This document shows, piece after piece, positions 14,729-24,077 of a DNA stretch of 64,000 nucleotides; position 1 is the first letter of the stretch; every line of letters begins with the position of its first letter. Below the pieces are notes generated by a model. That model was not told where the DNA came from. It did not search any database and worked only from the letters and a program-made list of their open reading frames with translations. Source of the DNA: CAUJGP01 sp964612425. Its GTDB lineage: Bacteria > Bdellovibrionota > Bdellovibrionia > Bdellovibrionales > Bdellovibrionaceae. The stretch is taken from positions 58,749 to 122,748 of the forward strand of contig CAZTDX010000002.1 in assembly GCA_964612425.1 (NCBI GenBank). Direction: 5' to 3'. The position numbers were made by a program, and so were the translations under genes.

Positions 14729-17233
14729 GTGCGAAACGCCTACTTTTCTATTATATTCTCAGTTATTTCCATATTTTCCCTTTATCTTCCTGCAGAAGAA
14801 GGGAACCCAACTATAATTGAAATACTGAGGCCCATTCTGCCCAATGACTTCTATATTAAACAAAAATTGTCACTGAAAGACAATTTATCGACACTTTTTA
14901 CTAACCTGGAAACTTACACCAACTCTGCCGATAAAGCGATTCGATCAGACCAAAACCCAAATCAATCCACTCACTGGTCCGCCCCAACATGGTCGCCAGA
15001 GATGGACCAAAGGATCTTAGAAACTCTCTTACAAAATAAAGATAAAATCCCCTCAGACGGTGAAACGTCCATTATTAATTATTTTACCTATCGGCTTAAA
15101 AAAATATCTCAGGAATCACCCGTTGATGTGATTGAGCATTATAACGGCATTGCCAAACTGTTTCCTCAAGCTAGTTTTTGGCTACCCTACTTTGAAAATT
15201 TGTTTTTTCAATCCCATATTGATTGGCAAAAACTAAGTCAGCTAGAATGGACCACAAACGTTTTTTTACCACTCCTTGCTGCCCCCAACTCCACGACAAC
15301 ATCATGGAATAAACAATTTTTAATTAATACTCTTTCTCTGTTAAACTACCAATACTCACAAATTCTCATCAGTGACGCCTCTAACGAAACCAATAACAAT
15401 ACTCCGTCCAAAAACGCCAGCACATCTAACCCTCTTTCTAAAGACTCTCTTCGAGAGACTCGCATCAAAAATTATTTTCAAACTTTAGATGTCGTAAATC
15501 AAATCTTTGAACTCAAAGATAATCGCTTTAAAAATATCACGGTTCAGGATGTGGCAGAAATCGAAATCAGTTATTTTTCTCATCTCCAAACGGATTTTCA
15601 TCGTCTCGTAGAAACAATGTACTCATCCTCCAATCAGGCCATATCCACTCAAGGACTCTTATCAATTCCTACTTTCACCTCTACGACTTTAGAGACAAGC
15701 CTGATGCACAGTTTGCTCCTCACAACGGAAAAAGGACTCCGTTTTCATTTTAATGACAACAAACGAGTGCAAAACTTTTTTGAACTCCACGACCTTATGG
15801 TTCAGTTTATTAATAAAGACTCAAGTCAGTGGACAGACCTTGCACGCCTTCGAATGACCCTCAACGCTATTTTTTATTTAAGAACAGCCCTTGGTATAAA
15901 AATGATCTCTGATAAAACTGGTGCCGCTATCATTACAAAAACAATTTCCAAGGCCATTGATAAATCTAATTCGACTTTAAAAGATCTAAAGCATAGTGAT
16001 ATACTTTTCAAAAATCAAGTTCAGCGAACCTCTGAAACTCTTTGGTACGAAGAGCTCATCAAAATTCATGACGAGTTTTTAAGACTCACACAAATGACCA
16101 TCTACAATTTATCCTTGGTTGACCACTGCTATATAGAAAATCTCCAATCGCCAACCTGCAACTTTTGGCGTGAGCGCTTTCCTATGCAGCTCAAAGAATA
16201 CCTCACTGACTCTGGCGAAAAACGAAAAGTCTGGGAAATCAATAGTAAAACATCTCTGCAAATTCCCGCAGGAAATTTAATTCTGAGCCCCAATCAAACT
16301 CTTATCATTAACGCCCCTGAAATCCACTTTAACATGCTTTCACGAATTACAATTCCTTCCGGTCAAATTGAAATACGAACCAATAAACTTACTTTACCTT
16401 GGCTAGACACCTCCGGTAAAAATGGAACCTTGGGTGTTGAATCTAATGGATTTCCCGGTCAACGACCTTGGATTAAAAAATCTGAATATTGCATCACTCC
16501 AGAGTATTTAGAAGGGGTCACATTTATGAAAACACCCCGAAAGAAAAAAGTGGATTGGGTCGGCTTTTCGATCAAGAATCCTTACCCACAAACAATTTTT
16601 ATTTGCTCCTCAGATGCTCAAAATAAAAATCGCGATATTGTTGGAGACCTCGATCAAATAATCGATGTTGGACTTCCTCCTGAATATGTTGAATCAACCC
16701 AACCTGCTCATGGAGAACCTGGCGGCAAAATTTCTATTGAGATGGGTGCCAGTAATGATAAATCACCCATAACGAATCCACTCCTGGTCTCTATGGGGGG
16801 CGATGGCAGTCAAGGACTTGCTGGGCACGATAGCCCTCTCTGCAACAAAGGAAAATACCAAAGCTTTAAAATAGGCCTTAGTCATCACAAACAGTGGTTT
16901 CAAAATTGGCTCAATCACCCCGCAAATCAATCTCTCATGAAGTTGATTTCAAAAGATGAATACGGGGACCATTGGTATGGATTATTTGAAATTAATATCC
17001 CTGGAAGCTCTGGCAGTGACGGCGGCAACGCAGCCCTCGGTGGTGAGCTTGATATTCAATTCGAAGGCCATGCGCAAACAACACTCCCAACACGATGGCT
17101 TCTCTCCGGAGGACTTGCTGGACTTGGTGGAAAGGGCGGAACCTGTGGCCCTTCACTGCTTAAAAATGGCAAAGATGGGCTTCCCTCTACTTTACCAGTT
17201 AGCCTTAAAGTTAATCCCATAGGGACTCACTAA
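14729..17233 (+). CDS. Large exported protein with glycine-rich C-terminus
   Basis: 834 residues from a GTG start (AAGGAT about ten bases upstream). The N-terminus is a signal peptide (hydrophobic to about residue 20, then PAEEGNP). Residues ~30-500 look helical and charged with no motif I know. After about residue 500 the text is more beta-like (LILSPNQTLIINAPEIHF). From about 655 to the end there are collagen-like glycine clusters (GEPGGK, GGDGSQGLAGHD, GSSGSDGGNAALGG, GLAGLGGKGGTCG). Four Cys occur in the last third and may form disulphides. I do not recognise the family; proteins with this tail design are likely surface or periplasmic. Its last 42 bp overlap the convergent gene below. Confidence 0.75.
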   Translation: MRNAYFSIIFSVISIFSLYLPAEEGNPTIIEILRPILPNDFYIKQKLSLKDNLSTLFTNLETYTNSADKAIRSDQNPNQSTHWSAPTWSPEMDQRILETLLQNKDKIPSDGETSIINYFTYRLKKISQESPVDVIEHYNGIAKLFPQASFWLPYFENLFFQSHIDWQKLSQLEWTTNVFLPLLAAPNSTTTSWNKQFLINTLSLLNYQYSQILISDASNETNNNTPSKNASTSNPLSKDSLRETRIKNYFQTLDVVNQIFELKDNRFKNITVQDVAEIEISYFSHLQTDFHRLVETMYSSSNQAISTQGLLSIPTFTSTTLETSLMHSLLLTTEKGLRFHFNDNKRVQNFFELHDLMVQFINKDSSQWTDLARLRMTLNAIFYLRTALGIKMISDKTGAAIITKTISKAIDKSNSTLKDLKHSDILFKNQVQRTSETLWYEELIKIHDEFLRLTQMTIYNLSLVDHCYIENLQSPTCNFWRERFPMQLKEYLTDSGEKRKVWEINSKTSLQIPAGNLILSPNQTLIINAPEIHFNMLSRITIPSGQIEIRTNKLTLPWLDTSGKNGTLGVESNGFPGQRPWIKKSEYCITPEYLEGVTFMKTPRKKKVDWVGFSIKNPYPQTIFICSSDAQNKNRDIVGDLDQIIDVGLPPEYVESTQPAHGEPGGKISIEMGASNDKSPITNPLLVSMGGDGSQGLAGHDSPLCNKGKYQSFKIGLSHHKQWFQNWLNHPANQSLMKLISKDEYGDHWYGLFEINIPGSSGSDGGNAALGGELDIQFEGHAQTTLPTRWLLSGGLAGLGGKGGTCGPSLLKNGKDGLPSTLPVSLKVNPIGTH

Positions 17234-17701
17234 CCATTTTCTATTTTTATTTTTACCGGTTTCAATTTGTAAACCCATCAATAAGGATGGGTCCATCTGC
17301 ACTTCTTTTTGTCCTGAGGCTGCCTCTTTACAAACTTTACGCATTCCCTCAACGACGAGACTCGATCGCTGAGTGATTTTAACGCCCGATGTGATTTGCG
17401 ATGTTGGGATTTCTTCGTGTCCCTCTTGGCAAAGGACTCTGATCTCAGAGTCAGCATTGGTACTATCAAGAGCTTCCACAAAATAGGCTTCTTTATCCAA
17501 TTCTAATTTGCGAAACTTTTTACCCTGTATATCAACTGTCGATTCTTTAAGTTCAATTGATTTTTGAGGAGAAAAGGAAACCGACTTTTCCTTTTTCGGA
17601 ATAGTCGTCTTTGAATTTTTCATCGTTTTTATTTCTTCTCCTAAAGATACTTTTACTAAAAACGTACCGATTAATAAAATAACTAAACATCCATATTTCA
17701 T
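17192..17701 (-). CDS. Small exported protein of unknown function
   Basis: 169 residues with a signal peptide (MKYG then hydrophobic to VSLGEE, about residue 21). The mature part is Lys/Ser-rich, then has IRVLCQEG and MRKVCKEA with one Cys each, possibly a disulphide pair. No family recognised. It is convergent with the 834-residue protein and overlaps its last 42 bp tail to tail, so both cannot have an independent intrinsic terminator there. The upstream gap (17702-17975) contains an inverted repeat GTTCTTA-5-TAAGAAC at 17752-17770 that could be an operator for this gene or for the chemoreceptor. Confidence 0.65.
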   Translation of the reverse strand: MKYGCLVILLIGTFLVKVSLGEEIKTMKNSKTTIPKKEKSVSFSPQKSIELKESTVDIQGKKFRKLELDKEAYFVEALDSTNADSEIRVLCQEGHEEIPTSQITSGVKITQRSSLVVEGMRKVCKEAASGQKEVQMDPSLLMGLQIETGKNKNRKWLVSPYGINFKANW

Positions 17702-17975
17702 AAATTACTCCCTATTTAAAAAATTACCCATCAACGATACTATCGAGGTGTGTTCTTAGCAAGTAAGAACTCAATACTAGCATTGACTTCCTGAATTCAA
17801 CTTAATGACAATCTATCTCTTACACTCAATATACCAACGACTAGTTTTAGCCAATCATGATGAAAATCACACAACTTCATTTAAGTTTTTTTGAAAGACA
17901 TACGATAGTCTACCCTGAGCCATGATGATAGAACCCAATGATAGCTCTAAATGCTTCTAAAAAGGACACTGTTTT

Positions 17976-19478
17976 ATGAATTTTCAAAGTTTAAAAAGTA
18001 AATTTATGATGGTTTCAATACTACCAATTTTTTTTCTTATCATTGTTTCTATTGTAGGCTATCAGACTATTGTCGAGTTTAAAAATAGCTTAGATTATGT
18101 TTACAGTGTACGTACGAACCTTATGATACACGTTGCTCAAATTGACTCAAGTGTCCATGCTCTTGGCCGCTGGATGTGGCTCGCTTTTGTCACGCAAGCT
18201 CAACCCGAGGAACAGAAGATTTATATTTCAAGAGCAAAAGCAGAAATTAATGATATCGACGAGGCTATGAAAGAATACCTTCTCTTACCAAGAAATGAAA
18301 AAGTGACAGATCTTTTTTCTAATATAGAACTCTCTTGGCCAAAAGCTAAAATGGAATGTTTTGAGTTAATGAACATACTTCAAGAGAATAAAGTAAGCCC
18401 GGAACGTATTAAAACTTTAATGATGTCGAAATTAGCTACCAACCTACTTCCAATCACTACCACGCTTAATTCTGTTAATTCTACAATGGATGAACTTCTC
18501 AAAGCTGAGATCAAAGAAAAGCAAACTTTTGCAAACAATAGAAAACTGTTTATTTCATTTTTTTCAGTACTCGCTATTATAATGGTATTCCTCCTTTCTA
18601 ATTTGATCGCTAATCAATCGGCTCGTAAGCTCCTCATGCTTACCAATAAAGTTTCAGAAGCGGGCTCTCAAGTCCTTACTGCGACGGGTGCTCTCACCGA
18701 TGCTTCTGAACAATTATCTAATGATTCGCAAACTCAAGCGTCTGCTATTATTGAAACTTCTTCCGCTGTAGCGATCATTTCACGTGCTGTCGATTCTAAT
18801 ATTATGGCGTCTGAATCTGCGACCAATCTTTCTGAAGAAATTCAAGCACTCAGCCAAAAAACAAAAGGACTTATGGAAGATTTATCCGTAGCCATGAAGC
18901 ATATCTTAGACTCAAACATGAAAATTGAAAATCTCACCAAGACCATCGGCGAAATCGGTAACAAAACAGAAATTATTGATGAAATCGTATTTAAAACGCA
19001 GCTTCTCTCGTTTAATGCCTCTGTGGAAGCAGAGAGAGCCGGAGCACATGGGAGAGGCTTTGCCGTTGTAGCTCAAGAAGTTGGAAACTTAGCGCAAATG
19101 AGTGGGCAGGCCGCGACCGAAATTTCAGCTATTGTAAAAGAGAGCATATTTGAGGCCGATATTGCATCTACAGAAAATAAAAAACGTGTGACTTCGGGTG
19201 ACCAACTTGCTGTTCAGACACGCGCACAAATGATTGAGGTAGCAAGTAAAATTGAAGATATCATTGCTTCGATTAAAAATATCGTCTATGCCAGTCGAGA
19301 ACAAAAGGACGGATTAGATCAAGTGGCAATGAGTATGGAAAGCCTCAACACCATCACTCAAAAAACGGCCAACCTCTCTCAAATCACTTCTAGCAGCAGC
19401 GAAGAACTTCAAGGTCAATCAGGAAGTTTACTCGATTTAGTCGAAGAACTCAAAATTGCCGTTGTCGGGAAAGTTTAG
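17976..19478 (+). CDS. Methyl-accepting chemotaxis protein
   Basis: 500 residues. Transmembrane segments at about 11-33 and 190-212 frame a periplasmic region of ~155 residues that looks like a four-helix bundle ligand domain. A canonical HAMP is hard to see after the second segment. The cytoplasmic part is the MCP signalling coiled coil, with the highly conserved hairpin tip FKTQLLSFNASVEAERAGAHGRGFAVVA and LAQMSGQAATEI. It transmits ligand occupancy to CheA/CheW. No CheR-tethering pentapeptide is present at the C-terminus. AAGGA lies upstream of the ATG. Its last 29 bp overlap the convergent murJ gene. Confidence 0.93.
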   Translation: MNFQSLKSKFMMVSILPIFFLIIVSIVGYQTIVEFKNSLDYVYSVRTNLMIHVAQIDSSVHALGRWMWLAFVTQAQPEEQKIYISRAKAEINDIDEAMKEYLLLPRNEKVTDLFSNIELSWPKAKMECFELMNILQENKVSPERIKTLMMSKLATNLLPITTTLNSVNSTMDELLKAEIKEKQTFANNRKLFISFFSVLAIIMVFLLSNLIANQSARKLLMLTNKVSEAGSQVLTATGALTDASEQLSNDSQTQASAIIETSSAVAIISRAVDSNIMASESATNLSEEIQALSQKTKGLMEDLSVAMKHILDSNMKIENLTKTIGEIGNKTEIIDEIVFKTQLLSFNASVEAERAGAHGRGFAVVAQEVGNLAQMSGQAATEISAIVKESIFEADIASTENKKRVTSGDQLAVQTRAQMIEVASKIEDIIASIKNIVYASREQKDGLDQVAMSMESLNTITQKTANLSQITSSSSEELQGQSGSLLDLVEELKIAVVGKV

Positions 19479-21105
19479 AACTCAAAGTACTCATAATAGC
19501 ATTCATCTCTCTTGATCGTAAAATTTGTGCCATAATAATAAATAAAATAAGACCTGCAACCATCGTTAACAAGAGATTTAGCAGTCGTCCCACTTCTCCA
19601 CTTCCTAAATAATTTTTTAAAACTTGATTTAAAAAATAGATCATGACGCCCATAATAAGAGAAGCAAATAAATTTTTTGTAAAACTTTTAAAAACATTCC
19701 CCCAACCCATTTCGCCCACCCAAAAGTTAACCGGAATGGCTAAACAAATAAAGTTTACAAAAGCACTCGTAAATGAAGACCAAACTAACCCCTCTAAACC
19801 CCATCGTTCCATCAGGAAGGGAGCAAGCAAAACATGGACTGTTAAACAAATAACTCCCACCACGGAGGGCCACCACGTGTTTTTCATTGAATAATAAATG
19901 GGAACCAAGACTCGAACACAACTTGAAGCCAATAATATAAATGCATAAATGGCCACGACCATGGATGTTGAATTTACGTCTGATTCATCAAACTGCATAC
20001 GTTTAAATAAAACTTCGACGATGGGTTTGGCGAGTGCGAATAACCCCGCCGCCGCCGGCAAACAGACAAATAAATTCAAACGCAAATAATGTTGCGTTGT
20101 CTCCAGTAATTTCTTTCGGTCCCCCTCCGCCCACATTTTAGAAAGTGTCGGCAAAAGAGCCGTTCCTAAACTCACCGCCACTAAAGATAGGGGTAACTCC
20201 AATAGTCGGTCTGCTAAATAGATATAGGAAATGGCTCCATCTCCTAAGCGACTGGCAAATCGTAGATTGATGATCGTGGTAATTTGCAAAATTCCAGTCC
20301 CTAAAAGCCCTGGAATCATACTTTTAAACACTCGAATGACTTTTGGATTTTTCCAATTAAAGGATAGTCGCGGTAAATACCCCCGCCGAATCAGTGATGG
20401 CACAAGCGCTCCCGCCTGCCATAGTCCACCGGCCATTACTCCCCAGGCTATTCCATCACCCACACTCGGAAACCAACGCTGAGGTATTAAGGTCGAGACA
20501 ATCATCGCAATATTAAAAAACACCGGAGCCATAGCCGGAAGGGAGTATTCGCCAAGGGCATTTAAAATACCCATAAAATAAGCAAAATGACTCATTAGAA
20601 AAATAAAACTAAACATGATTTGTGCCATTCTCACGGTCAGTAAAAATTTCTCAGTATTAGCAATATAAACTGGGTCCAGTAAAAAAGATAAAATGGCCTC
20701 TGCTTTTAAAATACCAATACCAGTTAGCAGGGCTAAAAGCGCCAAGAGACAAGTATAAAAACCATTCACTAAATTTTGAGCTTCATGGGTTCCGTTTTTT
20801 TCATCTTGAAGACGAGCTTCGACAAATACGGGAATAAAACTGACCGACAAAGACCCCTCACCTAAAAGCCTTCGAAATAAATTGGGAAGGCGAAAGGCCG
20901 CTGTCCAGGCATCCCTTACTGATCTGGAAAAGAGCGCCGTGAAAGCCATATCTCGGACCAATCCCAAGGCTCGACTTGAAAGTGTTCCTAAGGCCATTTT
21001 TACAGCATTAATTAAAACGCTTTTTTTATCCTCATGGAGGTTATTATTATTATTTGAATCGGAAAGATTAGATTGTGACTCTGGAAAACTCTTGCTTTGA
21101 CTCAT
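19450..21105 (-). CDS. murJ: Lipid II flippase MurJ (MviN)
   Basis: 551 residues with about 14 hydrophobic helices, the MVF/MOP flippase topology. MurJ signatures include LGLVRDMAFTALFSRSVRDAWTAAFRLPNLFRRLLGEGSLSVSFIPVF at the N-terminal side, with the conserved Arg residues of the central cavity. It moves lipid-linked peptidoglycan precursor across the inner membrane. The first ~35 residues are hydrophilic and Ser/Asn-rich, longer than typical; an internal start is possible. It stands alone on the minus strand, divergent from rpsT, an order seen in many proteobacteria. Confidence 0.95.
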   Translation of the reverse strand: MSQSKSFPESQSNLSDSNNNNNLHEDKKSVLINAVKMALGTLSSRALGLVRDMAFTALFSRSVRDAWTAAFRLPNLFRRLLGEGSLSVSFIPVFVEARLQDEKNGTHEAQNLVNGFYTCLLALLALLTGIGILKAEAILSFLLDPVYIANTEKFLLTVRMAQIMFSFIFLMSHFAYFMGILNALGEYSLPAMAPVFFNIAMIVSTLIPQRWFPSVGDGIAWGVMAGGLWQAGALVPSLIRRGYLPRLSFNWKNPKVIRVFKSMIPGLLGTGILQITTIINLRFASRLGDGAISYIYLADRLLELPLSLVAVSLGTALLPTLSKMWAEGDRKKLLETTQHYLRLNLFVCLPAAAGLFALAKPIVEVLFKRMQFDESDVNSTSMVVAIYAFILLASSCVRVLVPIYYSMKNTWWPSVVGVICLTVHVLLAPFLMERWGLEGLVWSSFTSAFVNFICLAIPVNFWVGEMGWGNVFKSFTKNLFASLIMGVMIYFLNQVLKNYLGSGEVGRLLNLLLTMVAGLILFIIMAQILRSREMNAIMSTLSSKLSRQRQF

Positions 21106-21217
21106 TTTACGATTTTACTACCTTTATTTAGTTGTTGCAGTCCCCTGCCAGCTGTGATATCCCCTGACTTTCGCTTGAAAAAGTCCATTAACATTAGGCT
21201 ATTCTGGAGGTTTTACC

Positions 21218-21484
21218 TTGGCAAATCATAAGTCAGCAGAAAAAAGAGCACGTCAATCATTACGCCGTAGCAAAGTAAATTCAACACGTAAAAGCAGAGT
21301 AAAAACTGTTGAAAAGAAGATTTTAAATGCCATTGGACTGAAAGACGTAAAAGCTGCACAAGAACTTTACAAAAATTTTGTTAGTTTTTTAGATCGAGCA
21401 TCAAAAACAAGCGTTGTTTCTAAAAATCATGCAAATAGAAAAAAATCACGCATCGCTTCACGAATCGCACAAATTCAAAAATAA
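21218..21484 (+). CDS. rpsT: 30S ribosomal protein S20
   Basis: 88 residues, normal S20 length, very rich in Lys, Arg and Ala, beginning MANHKSAEKRARQSLRR and containing HANRKKSRIA near the C-terminus. It binds 16S rRNA. The start codon is TTG after GGAGG with seven-base spacing; E. coli rpsT also starts at UUG, where this limits translation for autoregulation. A promoter of the form TTGAAA-N17-GCTATT precedes it. It is divergent from murJ. Confidence 0.97.
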   Translation: MANHKSAEKRARQSLRRSKVNSTRKSRVKTVEKKILNAIGLKDVKAAQELYKNFVSFLDRASKTSVVSKNHANRKKSRIASRIAQIQK

Positions 21485-21580
21485 GTACTTATAAATTTTA
21501 CAGATCCGTCAAATTACTTCGAGAGCCCTGCAGTTCTTAATCATTATGAAATTGATAACGTAATGTAAGTCACAGGGTGC

Positions 21581-22810
21581 TCAGTAAAGAAATCCAAACA
21601 ACCACAAGGGGATTACATTTTTATACCCCTGCTCAATACCATCCATAGCAATATACGAGTTACTCAAACCTCTTAATTGTTTTTGAGTTTTATTTTTTCC
21701 ACCAACCTCTATTGTGTGCTTACCATCCACTAAAAAATCACCTTGTTTGGAGTAACTGACTCGATAAAAAGGAAGTGCCGACAATAAATACGTTTCTCGA
21801 AGAGTGCCCCGATCTATTTGTGATGAAGAATTACCTACGGCCCAAAGTAAATTGGAGTTATTTAAATATATTTTAACCGGCTTTTCTAACGCTTTTATAC
21901 TTTTATTACTCGCAAATAAATTTCTTAATACACCGGCCTGATGAAGATAGTTTAAATATATTTTTAAAGTGCGATCATCGCCAATTTGTACCATCTTTTT
22001 CAATTCTTTAAGGTCTGGCTCATAGGGAACATTGCTGGATATAACTTGAAATAACTTAAAAAGTCTTTGGATCGACAAACCAGTAAGCTCTGGATGAACA
22101 GCCAATAAATCGGATTCCACTGTAGCATGCAGCCCTTGCTCAAGAGTGATAAAATAGGACTCTTCATTTTTCAGATCAAAAGAGTACGGATAGTAACCTC
22201 GCTTCAAATATTCGTGAAAAGATTCTAAGATATTTATCTGATTCAACGATGCGTGGATCTCTTTTGTGACCTTTACATGGTCTTCAAAAAGTTGCTTCAA
22301 ACTAAGAGGAGAAAGCGAAAGTCCTTCTTTATAATTAAGATATTCACGAAAAGAAAAACCAAATAAAGATCGAACCACCACCCTTCTTGATAAATCATGA
22401 CTTCCTTTGGTTAGCTCTAAAAGGGAACTCCCTGAGACCACCATCTCCAATTGAGGGTAACTATCAATGATTGATTTAAGTTGTTTAGACCAATGAGCAT
22501 GCTTATGAATTTCATCAATACAAAGTACTCTTCCACCTTCAGCACAAAAGCTTTCGGCAATTTCATAAAGCGATAACTCACCGACTGAGAGATGGTCTGC
22601 TTGAACATAAAGAGTACTTTCTGCTCTTATTTGTTGCCGCTTTAGATTTAAATACTGAATTAAAAGAGTCGTTTTACCAACGCCTCTTTGACCAACGAGA
22701 AGAGTTATGGGCTTTTGATCAAAGAGACTAATATCAAAATAACGGGAAAAGGTCCTCTGACGAACCTCTAAAAATCGCTCACTGGACTCAAAAAGAGCGT
22801 TTAAACTCAT
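21581..22810 (-). CDS. AAA_14/DUF4143 family ATPase
   Basis: About 409 residues. N-terminal AAA module with Walker A GQRGVGKTTLL (near residue 40), Walker B RVLCIDEIHKH, and the arginine-rich DLSRRVVVRSLFGFSFREYL typical of this family. The C-terminal half is DUF4143, with a PD-(D/E)XK-like KQGDFLVDG...TIEVGGKNKTQKQL near residues 370-395. Such proteins are common, often solitary, and sometimes transferred horizontally; their job is not established. The ATG at 22810 is chosen for AAGGAG eight bases upstream. Start codon, ribosome site and promoter region all lie inside an 80-bp perfect palindrome. Confidence 0.85.
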   Translation of the reverse strand: MSLNALFESSERFLEVRQRTFSRYFDISLFDQKPITLLVGQRGVGKTTLLIQYLNLKRQQIRAESTLYVQADHLSVGELSLYEIAESFCAEGGRVLCIDEIHKHAHWSKQLKSIIDSYPQLEMVVSGSSLLELTKGSHDLSRRVVVRSLFGFSFREYLNYKEGLSLSPLSLKQLFEDHVKVTKEIHASLNQINILESFHEYLKRGYYPYSFDLKNEESYFITLEQGLHATVESDLLAVHPELTGLSIQRLFKLFQVISSNVPYEPDLKELKKMVQIGDDRTLKIYLNYLHQAGVLRNLFASNKSIKALEKPVKIYLNNSNLLWAVGNSSSQIDRGTLRETYLLSALPFYRVSYSKQGDFLVDGKHTIEVGGKNKTQKQLRGLSNSYIAMDGIEQGYKNVIPLWLFGFLY

Positions 22811-22888
22811 GGATTGCACTCCTTTTTTACATTAAATAAAATGGATTATAATCCATTTTATTTAATGTAAAAAAGGAGTGCAATCCAT
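22809..22888. repeat. 80-bp perfect palindrome with no spacer
   Basis: Positions 22809-22848 and 22849-22888 are exact reverse complements (40 bp each, centre GGATTA/TAATCC), checked base by base; the match ends at 22808/22889. The left arm contains the start codon and the Shine-Dalgarno of the AAA_14 ATPase gene. The right arm therefore holds the same ribosome site pointing right, but followed by ATT rather than ATG. In mRNA it would form a very stable hairpin that hides the ribosome site. Confidence 0.97.
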
Positions 22889-22934
22889 TTTACATAGTAA
22901 ATGAACTCGACGACCTAGGTCGAGAGTAGCAGTT

Positions 22935-23615
22935 TCACTCATATTCACATTTTAAATTTTTTATATCTTTAGTACTTACTTTTGTTCTAATTTCATTTTC
23001 AGCCAGATAGCCGTACATGACACTGGTCTTTTGATCATTATCTTTCAACCCCAAAACATGCCCCAGCTCATGAACCAGCAGGCTGGTTAAATGAATACGA
23101 TGAAGATCATTGGTATTATCGTTTTCCGTTGTAAAAAATGTTACTTTATCAAAAGTGGCATTAATCAAAATATCACCTTCAATATACTGATTATCTAATG
23201 CGTACACTTCTGCACGCCCTTGTTCTCCGTCTTTGTTTTTTTCTAAAGTTGTCCACTCTGATAACCAATATAGTGCTGAGATTCCATCTGCACTGGGTTT
23301 TTCAGATAATTGAGCAGGAGCATCCCCCACCATTAATTGAAACAATTTACGATTAAGGGCGTCCTCCCAGATTTGAATCGCTTCTTCCACTTGAGGGATA
23401 TAATCTCTGGGAAAACTCTTTGATAAATAAAGAACTATTGGCAACTTGCCTTTCCATGAGATGCGCTCTCCTCGAGAGTCTACTTCAAACCCACAATTCT
23501 CACTATGACGGTCCAATCCCCTCGAATTCGATGGGTTACCGTGAGGAAATTCAGTTTTTCCGTCACTTGTTGGTCCACAGCTTGTAAGATTGAAAGCAAT
23601 TCCTGCTGTGACCAA
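22935..23615 (-). CDS. Matrixin-like zinc metalloprotease, probable lipoprotein
   Basis: About 226 residues with HELGHVLGLKD (HExxHxxGxxD metzincin zinc site) and a Met-turn SVMYG eleven residues later, so an M10/M12-type protease. The N-terminus AGIAFNLTSCG looks like a lipobox with Cys as lipid site. No ATG lies in frame near the start: the conventional start is TTG at 23615, but that leaves no basic n-region. The frame is open upstream, and a strong GGAGG (23675-23671) sits before in-frame ATT (23666) and ATC (23660); starting there gives a complete lipoprotein signal with KSFTHSKLRATVK ahead of the core. So the true start is probably a rare codon or a mutated ATG. Substrate unknown. Confidence 0.75.
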   Translation of the reverse strand: MVTAGIAFNLTSCGPTSDGKTEFPHGNPSNSRGLDRHSENCGFEVDSRGERISWKGKLPIVLYLSKSFPRDYIPQVEEAIQIWEDALNRKLFQLMVGDAPAQLSEKPSADGISALYWLSEWTTLEKNKDGEQGRAEVYALDNQYIEGDILINATFDKVTFFTTENDNTNDLHRIHLTSLLVHELGHVLGLKDNDQKTSVMYGYLAENEIRTKVSTKDIKNLKCEYE

Positions 23616-23843
23616 TAATTTGACAGTGGCTCTTAATTTTGAATGGGTAAAGGACTTGATAAAAATATCGCCTCCAAATTAATTTATGAATGGAGAATAA
23701 TACATTACTTTAAAAGATTTGTAAATAGAATATATTTATAAACAGACAGCCACTACTTCCAAGGTTCTGTTGAAAAGAGTTTAATTCGAGGCAAAAAAGT
23801 TTAAATCGAACGAAGCACTAGCCCCATAAGGTGATTAATCAAG

Positions 23844-24077
23844 TTAAGCCCCCTTTAAACGTTTCAAACCTTCAACAATTAAAAGTCGCATCAAGACCTG
23901 ATAAGGAACACCATTGCGTTCAGCAATCTCTTTGAGTTCATCTAGAATCTCTTCTTCAAGAGCAATACTCGTAGGTTTACGGCGAGCCCCCTTGAGGCGA
24001 CTCATTCCTGCAATAATAGCCTTAGTGTCGAACTCGATTTTGTCATATTGCTTCAAGCGTTTTGCGTATTTTTTCAT
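23844..24077 (-). CDS. brnA: BrnA-type antitoxin
   Basis: About 77 residues from the ATG at 24077 (AAAGGAG upstream). The C-terminal half RRKPTSIALEEEILDELKEIAERNGVPYQVLMRLLIVEGLKR is a ribbon-helix-helix DNA-binding fold of the CopG/BrnA type. BrnA neutralises the RNase BrnT and represses the operon. It overlaps the toxin gene by 35 bp and is translated second, the normal brnTA order. A longer frame to 24152 exists but lacks a ribosome site. Confidence 0.85.
   Translation of the reverse strand: MKKYAKRLKQYDKIEFDTKAIIAGMSRLKGARRKPTSIALEEEILDELKEIAERNGVPYQVLMRLLIVEGLKRLKGA

Noticed and set aside
21500..21572. Imperfect hairpin after rpsT (GAGAGCCCTG with CAGGGTGCTC)
   Set aside because: Loop is over 40 nt and there is no T run; not convincing as a terminator.
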